Assembly (NCBI GenBank): GCA_964416645.1
Contig: CAYQEZ010000003.1
Location: 8,894 to 72,893 of the forward strand
Length of the DNA stretch: 64,000 nt
DNA from: GCA-002282575 sp964416645
GTDB taxonomy: Bacteria; Pseudomonadota; Gammaproteobacteria; Thiomicrospirales; Thiomicrospiraceae
Direction: 5' to 3'
The notes under the pieces were generated by a model. The model saw nothing but the letters and a program-made list of their open reading frames with translations, made no database searches and had not been told where the DNA came from. Position 1 is the first letter of the stretch. Every line of letters starts with the position of its first letter. Shown in pieces: positions 15,060 to 23,932 of the stretch. The position numbers and the translations under genes are program-made.

Positions 15060-17720
15060 ATGAAAAGATTCATGATTTGGATGGTCGATTATGCTTCGCC
15101 CATAATTGCTTTAGCCTTAATTTTAGGTATTTCTTCGGTGTTTTGGTGGCACTACGAGCGCTCTCAAACGCACATGAAAGCAGTGGCGGTTGATGATGCA
15201 CGTAATTTTTCTAAGTCGGTTGCTCAATTTCGTAATTTTTACGCCAGCACGATTGTTCCTGCTGTACAGATGCACAATGTTCCCATTACCCACGATTATT
15301 TAAAAATTCCAGGTGCGATTCCTTTACCAGCAACTTTTGCCATTGATTTTGGCGATAAAATCTCTCAAAACAGTAATTACCGTGTGCGCTTGTACAGTGA
15401 CATGCCATTCAGTTGGCGTGAAAATGGCGGTATTCGTGATAGTTTTGAAAAAAAAGCGATGGCCTATTTGCGTGATAATCCAGAAGGTTTTTTTTCGCGT
15501 TATGAAGTGTTTGAGGGAAAAGAAGTACTCAGGTATGCGGTGGCTGATAAATTACAAGCGACATGTGTCGCTTGCCATAACACTTACCCAGGTACACCAA
15601 AGACAGATTGGAAAGAAGGGGATGTGCGCGGTGTGTTGGAAGTGATTCGCCCCATTTCTGGTTTACATTTAGAAAATGAAGCTCAGGCCTGGCAGACTTT
15701 CTTGGCTATGGTAGGTATTGCGTTATCGGCGTTAATACTGCTTGGTTTTGTCATTCGTCGTAATAAATTAGTGGTACATCAGGCGCAATCAGAGCAACGT
15801 AAAACACAAAACATCATGGATTCGGTCGTTGATGCTATTATTGTTATTAACGATCAGGGTATTGTTTTAGAAGCTAATCGTGCTGTATTAAGTGTGTTGG
15901 GTTACGAACCTGAAGAGCTGGTCGGAAACAACATTAAGTTAATCGTCCCAGAACCGCATCACAGCGCGCATGATGGTTATTTGCAGCGTTATTTGAAAGA
16001 GGGTGATCCACGTGTGATTGGTTTCACGCGTCATGTGCAGGCGGTTAAAAAATCGGGTGAGTTGATTTCAATTGATCTTGCGGTGACTGAAATTGTGCAA
16101 GAGGGAGGGCGTTGTTTCACTGGTGTGATTCGAGATGTCAGTGAGCGAGAAGCGGCAAAACGTCAGATAGAACAGGCTCGCGATCAAGCGTTAGAGTCAG
16201 CCAAATTAAAATCTGAATTCTTGGCCAATATGAGTCATGAAATCAGAACACCCATGAATGGTGTGATTGGCATGACAGGTTTGCTACTCGATACGCCTTT
16301 GACAGAAGAACAGAAAGAATTAACACAAACTGTTAAAGCCAGTTCAGAGTCTCTGTTGTCGATTATCAATGATATTTTAGATTTTTCTAAAATTGAAGCG
16401 GGTAAGCTCGAAGTTAGTGAAGACCCTGTTGAATTGGTACCACTGCTTGATGGAATTATCGATATGGTCGCGTCTTCGGCTCAGCTTAAGTCGTTAGAAT
16501 TAGCTTACTTTATAGAACCTAAACTACCTAAAGTGATTAAAACCGACGCTGTGCGTTTGAGACAGGTACTGCTTAATCTACTGGGTAATGCGATTAAGTT
16601 TACGCATAAGGGTCAGGTGTACCTTGAAGTTGCTTCGTTGGGAGAGGCTTTGCGTTTTGATGTGGTTGATACGGGAATTGGTATTTCGCCAGAAGGGCAG
16701 GCGAAACTTTTTGGTGCTTTTTCTCAGGTAGATGGTTCGTCGACGAGAGGTTTTGGTGGCACTGGTCTGGGATTGGCCATTTCCAAACAGCTAGTGTCTT
16801 TAATGGGTGGTGAAATCAAGGTGGTTAGTCGAATTGGAGAGGGATCGACTTTCAGTTTTACTTTGCCTTGTCGGGTGTTGGATAAAACACCTTGTTTAAC
16901 CCCTTTAGCGCAACCCACTAAGCTGGTTTGTGTTATGCGCCCATCCTCGCTAATGTCACGTTGTGTTGATCAGTTGGCTTTACTGAATATTCAGGTGCAG
17001 GTGTTGGAAGATTTGATGTTACTCACTGAATCGGACATTGAAGCCAACACACCTATTTGGCTTGATTTGGATTCATTGTTAATGTACTTTGAACATCCGT
17101 TGAGTTTATTAAATGATCTTAAAGTTCAATATCATCAGGTCAGTTTATTTGTCACTCATAAACAAGCCAGTGAGTGGCGAGAGCACGCGCAACGTCTGCA
17201 TTTCAAAATGCGTATTAAGCCATTGAAATATAGTAATTTGGCTCATTGGGTACAGCCGTTTCAATTATCAACCCAACAGGCTGACGCTAGTATTCATAAT
17301 ATATCATTGCCTGCTGAACGAGTTGCGTCATTTGAACATGCACGAATCTTACTGGTTGAAGACAATGTGATTAATCAGAAATTGGCGTTAGCCTTATTAA
17401 AAAAACAGGGGCTGACTGCAACAGTGGCGAATAATGGTCAGGAGGCGTTAGTAATGTTGGCACAACAGCCATATGATCTTGTGTTAATGGATTGCCAGAT
17501 GCCTGTCAAAGACGGTTTTGATACGACGCTTGAATTGCGTGCTACAGCTGGTATGAATCAGCAGGTGCCGATTATTGCCATGACAGCGAATGCTATGAAA
17601 GGTGATGATGCCCGTTGCTATGCTGTTGGCATGAATGATTATATTGCTAAGCCAGTTAACCCGAATATTTTAGCGGAAAAATTGGCGCATTGGTTAAAGG
17701 TCACTGAATCTAAGCAGTGA
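15060..17720 (+). CDS. Hybrid sensor histidine kinase with heme-type Tll0287-like sensor domain
   Basis: A membrane-bound hybrid kinase of 886 residues. One transmembrane helix (about 10-30) precedes a periplasmic domain of the DUF3365/Tll0287 type carrying a c-type heme site CVACH (Cys169, Cys172, His173). A second helix follows (about 218-236), then a PAS domain (about 255-365), HisKA with NMSHEIRTPMNGVIGM (phospho-His393), and HATPase (NLLGNAIKFTHKG, then TGIGISPEG, then GTGLGLAIS). A degenerate linker precedes the C-terminal receiver (LLVEDNVINQ, phospho-Asp811 in LMDCQMPVKDG). It probably senses a gas or redox signal. No response regulator gene is adjacent. The partner is unknown. Confidence 0.92.
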   Translation: MKRFMIWMVDYASPIIALALILGISSVFWWHYERSQTHMKAVAVDDARNFSKSVAQFRNFYASTIVPAVQMHNVPITHDYLKIPGAIPLPATFAIDFGDKISQNSNYRVRLYSDMPFSWRENGGIRDSFEKKAMAYLRDNPEGFFSRYEVFEGKEVLRYAVADKLQATCVACHNTYPGTPKTDWKEGDVRGVLEVIRPISGLHLENEAQAWQTFLAMVGIALSALILLGFVIRRNKLVVHQAQSEQRKTQNIMDSVVDAIIVINDQGIVLEANRAVLSVLGYEPEELVGNNIKLIVPEPHHSAHDGYLQRYLKEGDPRVIGFTRHVQAVKKSGELISIDLAVTEIVQEGGRCFTGVIRDVSEREAAKRQIEQARDQALESAKLKSEFLANMSHEIRTPMNGVIGMTGLLLDTPLTEEQKELTQTVKASSESLLSIINDILDFSKIEAGKLEVSEDPVELVPLLDGIIDMVASSAQLKSLELAYFIEPKLPKVIKTDAVRLRQVLLNLLGNAIKFTHKGQVYLEVASLGEALRFDVVDTGIGISPEGQAKLFGAFSQVDGSSTRGFGGTGLGLAISKQLVSLMGGEIKVVSRIGEGSTFSFTLPCRVLDKTPCLTPLAQPTKLVCVMRPSSLMSRCVDQLALLNIQVQVLEDLMLLTESDIEANTPIWLDLDSLLMYFEHPLSLLNDLKVQYHQVSLFVTHKQASEWREHAQRLHFKMRIKPLKYSNLAHWVQPFQLSTQQADASIHNISLPAERVASFEHARILLVEDNVINQKLALALLKKQGLTATVANNGQEALVMLAQQPYDLVLMDCQMPVKDGFDTTLELRATAGMNQQVPIIAMTANAMKGDDARCYAVGMNDYIAKPVNPNILAEKLAHWLKVTESKQ

Positions 17721-17722
17721 CC
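17699..17722. terminator. Dyad between convergent kinase and ygfZ genes
   Basis: GGTCACTG and CAGTGACC form a perfect 8-bp stem around an 8-base loop that overlaps the kinase stop codon. The two converging genes are only 12 bases apart, so a shared bidirectional terminator is plausible, but neither side has a strong T-run. Confidence 0.4.
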
Positions 17723-17732
17723 TTGTGCTTTG

Positions 17733-18815
17733 CTAAGCTGGGTTTGATAAATCAACTAATCTGTATCCCATTGGTTCCATCACTAATGGTTCGCCCGAAT
17801 TCAGTTGAAATTGACCATCGGCATCATCAACGCCTTTAATACTGGCAATAGCTAATATTAATGATCCTTGATTGAGGTCTGAGCCTGTCGCAATCACTGT
17901 TAGGGTTTGAGTACGATCTTCGCCATAATGCACGGTTAGCTCCTCTCCGATAACGGGTTGAATGACAGCAGGTGTATGGAAGCGCATTAGCCGTTTGGTG
18001 GGTTTGCCACGATAATGAGTGCGTGCAATCACTTCTTGGCCAGGGTAGCAGCCTTTTTTGAAACTGACTGCACCGATGCGATCGAGATTAAGTTGATGGG
18101 CGTTAAATCTTCCCTGTGATTCGGCAGTTACTTTAGGCAGCCCATAGGCTAAGTCCATTAAGTTCCAGTCGTCTGTGCCCACTTTCGTACCATTCGTTTC
18201 TAGTCTGTCCCATAAAATGCCTATGGCTGGGAAAGGACCAACAAATAGGGCACAAGGATGAGCCGTTGGTAGGCGAATCATGGCAATATCAGCAAATTCT
18301 TCCGCTTGCAAATAGTGTTGTCCATAAGCCTGTTCATCTAACTTTTCATTCAGTAACACCACGATGTCTTGTGCTGCATGAATACCTGCGTAACCAAAAC
18401 GTGGTAGCAGGTCTGAAAAGTCTTCGCAGTCCACTTTACTGCGCATAATAAACATTTTTAGGCGTTTGAGTAAGGGGAGCACGCTATTACGTGGTACTTG
18501 CCAGTAATAAGCGCCATGAAATAAAAATAACAGCCCCAAGCCAAGTACATTCCCTTGTGGGTCACAGTAGCCTGCTAATTGTGCCTGACTTTCGCTAACC
18601 AAGTTGATATCTTGTGTTAGTTGACTTTGTAAGAAAGTTTTAGCCTCTTCGCCACTGAAGCGAATCAGACCAGTATGCGCCAAGCTAGTCATGACAGCAC
18701 CGTGCTTCATAATATGACGTTCAATTTCTGGAATACCAAAATGCGCGATGGTTTGTCGATCTTCATGCCAAACAGCACCTTGGTTTTCCATGTGTTGATA
18801 CCATAATTCATTCAT
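17733..18815 (-). CDS. ygfZ: Folate-binding YgfZ/GcvT-like protein
   Basis: A 360-residue cytosolic protein of the YgfZ/CAF17 family, related to the GcvT aminomethyltransferase fold. The diagnostic signature KGCYPGQEVIARTHYRG near residue 255 includes the conserved Cys. N-terminal folate-fold segments such as LIRFSGEEAKTFLQSQLTQD are clear. YgfZ helps maintain Fe-S enzymes such as MiaB, which is encoded elsewhere in this window. A 44-codon gene for a membrane peptide overlaps its start by four bases (ATGA), so the two are translationally coupled. Confidence 0.93.
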   Translation of the reverse strand: MNELWYQHMENQGAVWHEDRQTIAHFGIPEIERHIMKHGAVMTSLAHTGLIRFSGEEAKTFLQSQLTQDINLVSESQAQLAGYCDPQGNVLGLGLLFLFHGAYYWQVPRNSVLPLLKRLKMFIMRSKVDCEDFSDLLPRFGYAGIHAAQDIVVLLNEKLDEQAYGQHYLQAEEFADIAMIRLPTAHPCALFVGPFPAIGILWDRLETNGTKVGTDDWNLMDLAYGLPKVTAESQGRFNAHQLNLDRIGAVSFKKGCYPGQEVIARTHYRGKPTKRLMRFHTPAVIQPVIGEELTVHYGEDRTQTLTVIATGSDLNQGSLILAIASIKGVDDADGQFQLNSGEPLVMEPMGYRLVDLSNPA

Positions 18816-18946
18816 GGTTTTTCGTCCTCTTTTGGTAGATAACGGTTAAAATGACGGTAGAGTAACCACATCAATAATCCGACGACGCTAATCGATATAA
18901 TGGTGAATAGAGCCGTTAGCCCCAAGGCTTGTAAGAGTTGTTCCAT
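18812..18946 (-). CDS. Small single-helix membrane protein coupled to ygfZ
   Basis: A 44-residue frame opens with MEQLLQALGL, spans a hydrophobic helix (about residues 8-30, TALFTIISISVVGLLMWLLY) and ends with a charged tail RYLPKEDEKP. Its TGA overlaps the ygfZ ATG (ATGA), which argues that it is really translated. No strong Shine-Dalgarno is seen, and I recognise no family. A single transmembrane span followed by a basic-then-acidic tail is the only visible feature. It could anchor or regulate a partner, or simply be a coupling leader for ygfZ. Confidence 0.6.
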   Translation of the reverse strand: MEQLLQALGLTALFTIISISVVGLLMWLLYRHFNRYLPKEDEKP

Positions 18947-18988
18947 TGAGAAACCCCGTTTGTGATGTCTAGTCCAATAGGCTATTAT

Positions 18989-19031
18989 AGGAGATATTAG
19001 TGTGAACGAGCGACAATCATGGCGATGCTAG
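18989..19031 (+). other. Nine-codon frame with good RBS ending at an amber codon before the SPOR gene
   Basis: AGGAG (18989-18993) lies 8 bases before GTG at 19002, which opens the peptide MNERQSWRC. It is closed by TAG at 19029-19031, in frame with and touching the GTG of the SPOR gene. Either this is a translated leader that reinitiates, or the SPOR protein originally began here and a nonsense change, recoding event or sequencing error now interrupts it. Confidence 0.5.
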
Positions 19032-20078
19032 GTGAGGATCGAACAATTGCAAGCTAAAGATGAACATTTTTTTGAAGATGATGATCGCCATCGTATTTTA
19101 GAAGCCATTGAAGAGCAAGCTAAAAATATGTCAATGGCGCGCGGTGCAAATCAACATCGGTTAAGTGACTGGCTCAATGCCGCGGAGGAAGTTATGCCAG
19201 AAGTAAAAAAACCAACGGTAAAACCCATGTCAATGACTACTGGTGAAGGACGTTCATCATCGTCTTTGATGATGAGTGTGCTGCTTGGTGGGACGCTATT
19301 ACTTACGTTTGCTGGGTTAGGTTGGTTTGGCTTTTACCAGCTCAATCAGCAAGTACAAAGTGTGAGTGGTGAAAATGCTGCCTTAAAAGATAAGTTGGCC
19401 GAATTAGAAACCAACCTAAAAGAATTGGCTGAAGTTACAGAAAAAATCAGTAACAAAAGTGAAGTCACGTCAAGTGGGTCAGCTGCACCTGCTGTAGCAG
19501 TAAATAGTGTTAATGATATTGCGACGACACAAGCGACCAATCCACCAGTAAGTTCGGTTGAAAGTTTGCTAGATGCGCGTTTTAAACAGCTCATTGAGCT
19601 GTTGGATCAGCGGATGCGTGTGCAGTCACCAGTGCCTGTGCAACCAATATCTCCCTTAACAACCAGCAGTGCAACGACTAACTTGCCTTTGCAAGCACCG
19701 ACAGTAACTGAGCCAACAGCTCCTGTCATTGCCGAGATGGCGGTTGGCTCTAACAACAATTCGGCAACAGTGACTAAAGATTCACATCCTAATCAGTGGT
19801 TATTTGACTTGCCTAAAGATGCGCTGGTTATTCAGTTGGGTAGCAGTGTCAAAGCGGATGCCTTTACAGATATGATGAAAAAAATTCGTCAACAACCCGA
19901 ACTGGCACGTGTGTTACCCGTAATGGCAAATGGTTCGACGCGCTATGTGCTAACCTATGGCGGTTTTACTTCACGTGATGAAGCGCGTAAAGCCTCGGAT
20001 CGTTTGAAGTTGGAGTTGGGGGTTAGCCCTTGGATTCGTAAGGCGGTGGATGTTCAGCAGTTGGCTGAAAAACCCTAA
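19032..20078 (+). CDS. SPOR-domain membrane protein
   Basis: A 348-residue bitopic protein. It has a cytoplasmic charged N-terminus, one transmembrane helix at about 77-99 (SVLLGGTLLLTFAGLGWFGF), and a coiled coil of about 35 residues (LNQQVQSVSGENAALKDKLA onward). A long Thr/Pro/Ser-rich periplasmic linker leads to a C-terminal SPOR domain (about 260-340: ALVIQLGSSVKADAFTDMM, RYVLTYGGFTSRDEARKA). SPOR domains bind denuded peptidoglycan at division sites. The start is unusual: the GTG used here has no good Shine-Dalgarno and directly follows an in-frame TAG. A well-placed AGGAG serves a GTG ten codons further upstream, before that TAG. Confidence 0.85.
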   Translation: MRIEQLQAKDEHFFEDDDRHRILEAIEEQAKNMSMARGANQHRLSDWLNAAEEVMPEVKKPTVKPMSMTTGEGRSSSSLMMSVLLGGTLLLTFAGLGWFGFYQLNQQVQSVSGENAALKDKLAELETNLKELAEVTEKISNKSEVTSSGSAAPAVAVNSVNDIATTQATNPPVSSVESLLDARFKQLIELLDQRMRVQSPVPVQPISPLTTSSATTNLPLQAPTVTEPTAPVIAEMAVGSNNNSATVTKDSHPNQWLFDLPKDALVIQLGSSVKADAFTDMMKKIRQQPELARVLPVMANGSTRYVLTYGGFTSRDEARKASDRLKLELGVSPWIRKAVDVQQLAEKP

Positions 20079-20092
20079 AAAAATGGCAACTG

Positions 20093-20758
20093 TCAGATCA
20101 AGTTTGAACTACTACTGTTGATAAGACTTTGGTGCAGTTGCTCTGTCTTGTCTAACAGCGCATCGGTTGTACCGTCGTTTTCTATAATGGCTGTTGCTAA
20201 GGCTAGTTTTTCTTTTCGACTCGGTTGTGCGTCAATGAGTTGTTGTGCAAGTGTGGTGCTCATTTGATCGCGAGCGATGAGTTGTTGCTTTTGGCGTTCT
20301 TCCTCGCAATCAACAAGCCAAACGGCGCTGAGTAGACTTAGGTAAGCACTGTCAGAGCTCAGTAAGGGAATGACAATCATGATGTAGGGATGGGGTGAAG
20401 CTGAAAGTTGCTTCACTTGTGTTATCACTTCATCGTATATCTTCGGATGCATTAGTCCATTCAGCCATGCTCTTTCGTCTGGATTTTGGCTGATAATATC
20501 TCTGAGTTGTCGTCGCTTTAACGCGCCTTGTTCATCACGTATGTCTGCTCCAAAATGCGCCACTATCTCTGTTAATGTTGGCTTATCCACCTCAACCAGT
20601 TCGCGTGCAATGATATCGGTATCAATGATGGGAATCTGATGACGCTCGTTCAAATAACGACTGACGGTGCTTTTACCGCTGGCGATTCCGCCCGTTAAAC
20701 CGATAATCAAAGGGCGCTTCGGTGAAGCGCCCTGAGTAGATTGATGTTGCTCGTTCAT
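20093..20758 (-). CDS. coaE: Dephospho-CoA kinase
   Basis: A 221-residue P-loop kinase that catalyses the last step of coenzyme A synthesis, phosphorylating the 3'-hydroxyl of dephospho-CoA. Walker A is GGIASGKST (23-31). DTDIIARELV, LNGLMHPKIY and the lid segment QQLIARDQMS follow as in the family. About 16 extra residues precede the usual start (MNEQHQSTQGASPKRP); an alternative internal start is not obvious. It begins directly after the ettA stop with no gap, so the two are cotranscribed. Confidence 0.95.
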   Translation of the reverse strand: MNEQHQSTQGASPKRPLIIGLTGGIASGKSTVSRYLNERHQIPIIDTDIIARELVEVDKPTLTEIVAHFGADIRDEQGALKRRQLRDIISQNPDERAWLNGLMHPKIYDEVITQVKQLSASPHPYIMIVIPLLSSDSAYLSLLSAVWLVDCEEERQKQQLIARDQMSTTLAQQLIDAQPSRKEKLALATAIIENDGTTDALLDKTEQLHQSLINSSSSNLI

Positions 20759-22423
20759 TTAACGAATAACGGGCTTGTATTTAATACGAACAGGACCTGC
20801 ATCGCTGCCTTTACGGCGTTTGTAGTCTTCTTCATAGTCCGAGTAGTTACCTGGGAAGAATTCGACATGACTGTCACCTTCAAAGGCAATAATGTGCGTG
20901 GCAATACGGTCTAAGAACCAGCGGTCATGCGAGATGACCAGAGCAGTACCAGGATATTCCAGCAAGGCTTCTTCCAAGGCACGTAGCGTTTCGACGTCTA
21001 GGTCATTGGTGGGTTCATCAAGTAACAGCACATTGCCACCCGTGCGCAGCGTTTTGGCGAGGTGGACGCGGTTACGCTCACCGCCCGATAGGTCTTTAAT
21101 AAACTTACCTTGATCGCCACCCTTAAAGTTAAAACGCCCACAATAAGAGCGAGCGGATAACTCAAATTTACCGACGGTGATAATATCTGAACCATCTGAA
21201 ATCTCTTCAAATACAGTTTTATTGTCTGCTAAAGTGTCACGACTTTGATCGACGTAGGATAACTGAACCGTATCGCCAATAGTTACGCTGCCCGTATCGG
21301 GTTGGTCAACACCTGTAATCATTTTGAAGAAAGTGGATTTACCCGCACCGTTAGGGCCAATAATACCCACAATGGCACCAGCAGGGATGCTGGCCGTGAA
21401 GTTGTCAATTAATAAACGATCACCAAAGCCTTTACTGATGTTGTCAAAATCAATCACTTTATTACCTAAGCGTTCGCCAACAGGAATGAAAATTTCATTG
21501 GTTTCATTGCGCTTTTGGTATTCAACGCTTGATAACTCTTCAAAACGCGCCATACGCGCTTTAGATTTGGCATGACGACCTTTTGGATTGGTGCGCACCC
21601 ATTCCAGCTCTTGTTTCATGCTTTTGATATGTGCTTGTTCAGCTTTAGATTCTTGCTCTAAACGGCGTTCTTTCGCCTCCAACCAAGCAGAGTAGTTGCC
21701 CTCGTAGGGAATACCCATGCCTCGATCCAGTTCCAAAATCCAGCCAGCCACATTGTCTAGGAAGTAACGGTCATGGGTAACCGCAACGACTGTGCCAGAG
21801 TAGTTATGCAAGAACTGCTCTAACCAAGCAATAGATTCAGCATCCAAGTGGTTGGTAGGTTCATCCAGCAGTAGCATATCGGGACGGGAAAGCAACAGCT
21901 TACACAAGGCGACACGACGACGCTCACCACCAGAAAGTTTGGTAACATCGGCATCCCAAGGCGGTAAACGTAGTGCATCAGCGGCGATTTCGAGTTGGTT
22001 TTCCAGATTGTGGCCATCGCTGGCTTGTAAAATATTTTCGAGTTCTGCTTGACGTATGGCTAGGGCATCAAAGTCGGCATCGGGTTCTGCATAAGCAGCA
22101 TAAACAGCATCCAACTCGGCTTGGGCATTGCTGATGTGTGACAGTGCTTCTTCAACGTTACCACGCACGGTTTTTGTCGGATCAAGTTGAGGTTCTTGCG
22201 GTAAGTAACCCACTTTGATGCCTGGCATCGGGCGCGCTTCACCTTCAATATTGGTGTCTAGCCCTGCCATAATTTTTAATAAAGTGGATTTACCTGAACC
22301 ATTTAAGCCCAATACGCCAATTTTTGCGCCAGGAAAAAAGGATAGTGAAATGTCTTTTAAAATGTGTTTTTTCGGTGGCACCACTTTGCCAACACGATGC
22401 ATGGTGTAGATATATTGAGCCAT
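20759..22423 (-). CDS. ettA: Energy-dependent translational throttle protein EttA (ABC-F)
   Basis: An ABC-F ATPase of 554 residues with two ATP-binding domains and no membrane part. The first has GLNGSGKST, signature LSGGERRRVALCKLL and LLLDEPTNHLD. The second has GPNGAGKST, LSGGERNRVHLAKTL and LLLDEPTNDLD. The inter-domain P-site tRNA interaction motif region (about 240-310, highly charged) is present. The N-terminal AQYIYTMHRVGKVVPPKK is diagnostic for EttA. It binds the ribosomal E site and gates entry into elongation according to the ATP/ADP ratio. Confidence 0.97.
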   Translation of the reverse strand: MAQYIYTMHRVGKVVPPKKHILKDISLSFFPGAKIGVLGLNGSGKSTLLKIMAGLDTNIEGEARPMPGIKVGYLPQEPQLDPTKTVRGNVEEALSHISNAQAELDAVYAAYAEPDADFDALAIRQAELENILQASDGHNLENQLEIAADALRLPPWDADVTKLSGGERRRVALCKLLLSRPDMLLLDEPTNHLDAESIAWLEQFLHNYSGTVVAVTHDRYFLDNVAGWILELDRGMGIPYEGNYSAWLEAKERRLEQESKAEQAHIKSMKQELEWVRTNPKGRHAKSKARMARFEELSSVEYQKRNETNEIFIPVGERLGNKVIDFDNISKGFGDRLLIDNFTASIPAGAIVGIIGPNGAGKSTFFKMITGVDQPDTGSVTIGDTVQLSYVDQSRDTLADNKTVFEEISDGSDIITVGKFELSARSYCGRFNFKGGDQGKFIKDLSGGERNRVHLAKTLRTGGNVLLLDEPTNDLDVETLRALEEALLEYPGTALVISHDRWFLDRIATHIIAFEGDSHVEFFPGNYSDYEEDYKRRKGSDAGPVRIKYKPVIR

Positions 22424-22571
22424 TTTAGCGTATCATAACCTTCGTAATAAAAAATAAGTATAAGATGCTGAATTCTGTTAATGAAGATGGTAACGGCTTA
22501 AGGGTTGCTTTGCAATCGTTTATGCGTGTCATATCAACCTAACTGGGCAGATCCGAAAAGGTTCATGTTTT

Positions 22572-23291
22572 TCAGAAGGATTCTAAACTCAGTTGTTGGC
22601 TATTCCAGCAAAGGTACTCTGTTTGTGGACGCCAATCACCTAGCACCCAGCGAGTGACACCTCGATAGGGTGGGTGTTGCATTGGTCGGTGCGTGTGACC
22701 ATGAATGATGTGTTGAACTTGAGTATGACGGCTGAGCAAGTTATCAATGCCTAGTTGAGTCACATCCATGATGGCTTCGCTTTTTTCCGACTTTTGTCCT
22801 TCGCTGGCGGCTTTCAGCTGTTGGGCGATTTGAAATCGTTCGGCTGGGCTTTTAGCTAAAGCCTGAGCTTGCCAGTCGGGATGGGTGAAGAGCGCACGCA
22901 TTTTCAAGTAATTCACATCGTCGGTACACAGGGTATCGCCATGCAATAACACCGCACTGCTTTCACCCAGTTGAATTTCGGTTTCATCACCCAGTAGGCT
23001 GGCACCTGTGGCGTGAGCAAAGTCAGATTTCAGTAAGAAATCTCGGTTGCCTAAGCCAACAAATAACTTTCGACCTGTTTGGCTAAAGTCAGCAAGCGCG
23101 TTAATGAAAGGTGCATAAGCCACTAACCCAACATCATCGCCAATCCAGCCGTCAAATAAATCACCTAAAATATACAAGCTATCCGATTCCAGCGCTTTGG
23201 TGTGCATGAAGTTAAGAAAGGCTTGGCTAATAGGCGAGTCCACTTGTATTGGCAAGTGAACATCGGCAATAAACAGAATGTTTTCAGACAT
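22572..23291 (-). CDS. lpxH: UDP-2,3-diacylglucosamine diphosphatase
   Basis: A 239-residue metallophosphoesterase of lipid A synthesis. It hydrolyses UDP-2,3-diacylglucosamine to lipid X and UMP at the inner membrane. The calcineurin-like metal motifs are in order: FIADVHL, LGDLFDGWIGDD, GLGNRDF, LLHGDTL and HIIHGHTHRP. The Trp/Gly-rich end (RWVLGDW) is typical. It is the second gene after the cyclophilin in the same direction order seen in E. coli (ppiB-lpxH), here with the cyclophilin downstream of it by 23 bases. Confidence 0.96.
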   Translation of the reverse strand: MSENILFIADVHLPIQVDSPISQAFLNFMHTKALESDSLYILGDLFDGWIGDDVGLVAYAPFINALADFSQTGRKLFVGLGNRDFLLKSDFAHATGASLLGDETEIQLGESSAVLLHGDTLCTDDVNYLKMRALFTHPDWQAQALAKSPAERFQIAQQLKAASEGQKSEKSEAIMDVTQLGIDNLLSRHTQVQHIIHGHTHRPMQHPPYRGVTRWVLGDWRPQTEYLCWNSQQLSLESF

Positions 23292-23314
23292 GATGTGTCG
23301 GTACGAAAGCCAAC

Positions 23315-23878
23315 TTAAAGTTGACGCGCTTCTTGAATGATAACAGGCTCTTTAGGTACGTCTTGATGCATACCGTTGCGTCCCGTTGCCACGCCACGAA
23401 TTTCATTCACGGTTTTCATGCCATCGACCACTTTACCGAATACCGCATAACCCCAAGCGCGTGGTGTTTTTTCACGGAAATCTAAGAAATCGTTATTGGT
23501 GGTGTTAATGAAAAACTGCGCTGTGGCCGAATGAGGGTCGTTAGTACGTGCCATAGCGATGGTGCCAATGGTGTTTTTTAAGCCATTGTCAGCTTCATTT
23601 TCAACAGGTGCCAGTGTCGGTTTTTGGTTCATGTCGGGTGTGAAACCACCGCCTTGAATCATGAAGTCTTTAATCACGCGGTGAAAAATTGTGCCATTGT
23701 AATGGCCATTTTTAACATAGGTTAAAAAGTTAGCCACCGTTTTAGGGGCTTTATCGGCATACAACTCAACAGTAATGTCGCCATGATTGGTTTTGAATAA
23801 GACTTTTGGGTTGTCGGCTAACACTTCAGTGGTTGACATAGCAAATAAAACTCCTAATACAGCTAAAAAACGACGCAT
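23315..23878 (-). CDS. Periplasmic cyclophilin-type peptidyl-prolyl isomerase
   Basis: A 187-residue PPIase with a signal peptide (residues 1-21, MRRFLAVLGVLFAMSTTEVLA) and a full cyclophilin domain: GDITVELYADKAPKTVANFL, FHRVIKDFMIQGGGF (catalytic Arg and Phe), SATAQFFIN and YAVFGKVVDGM. The signal peptide makes it PpiA-like in location, catalysing proline isomerisation during envelope protein folding. Its position next to lpxH is the place of ppiB in E. coli, so a gene symbol would be ambiguous. Confidence 0.93.
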   Translation of the reverse strand: MRRFLAVLGVLFAMSTTEVLADNPKVLFKTNHGDITVELYADKAPKTVANFLTYVKNGHYNGTIFHRVIKDFMIQGGGFTPDMNQKPTLAPVENEADNGLKNTIGTIAMARTNDPHSATAQFFINTTNNDFLDFREKTPRAWGYAVFGKVVDGMKTVNEIRGVATGRNGMHQDVPKEPVIIQEARQL

Positions 23879-23932
23879 GTTGTCATGCTCCTTATCATTA
23901 AGTGTTGAAATTATAACATAGCGCCGAGCGCA

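Noticed and set aside
22465..22542. 25-residue plus-strand frame between lpxH and ettA
   Set aside because: No Shine-Dalgarno, no similarity, and it opposes both flanking genes.
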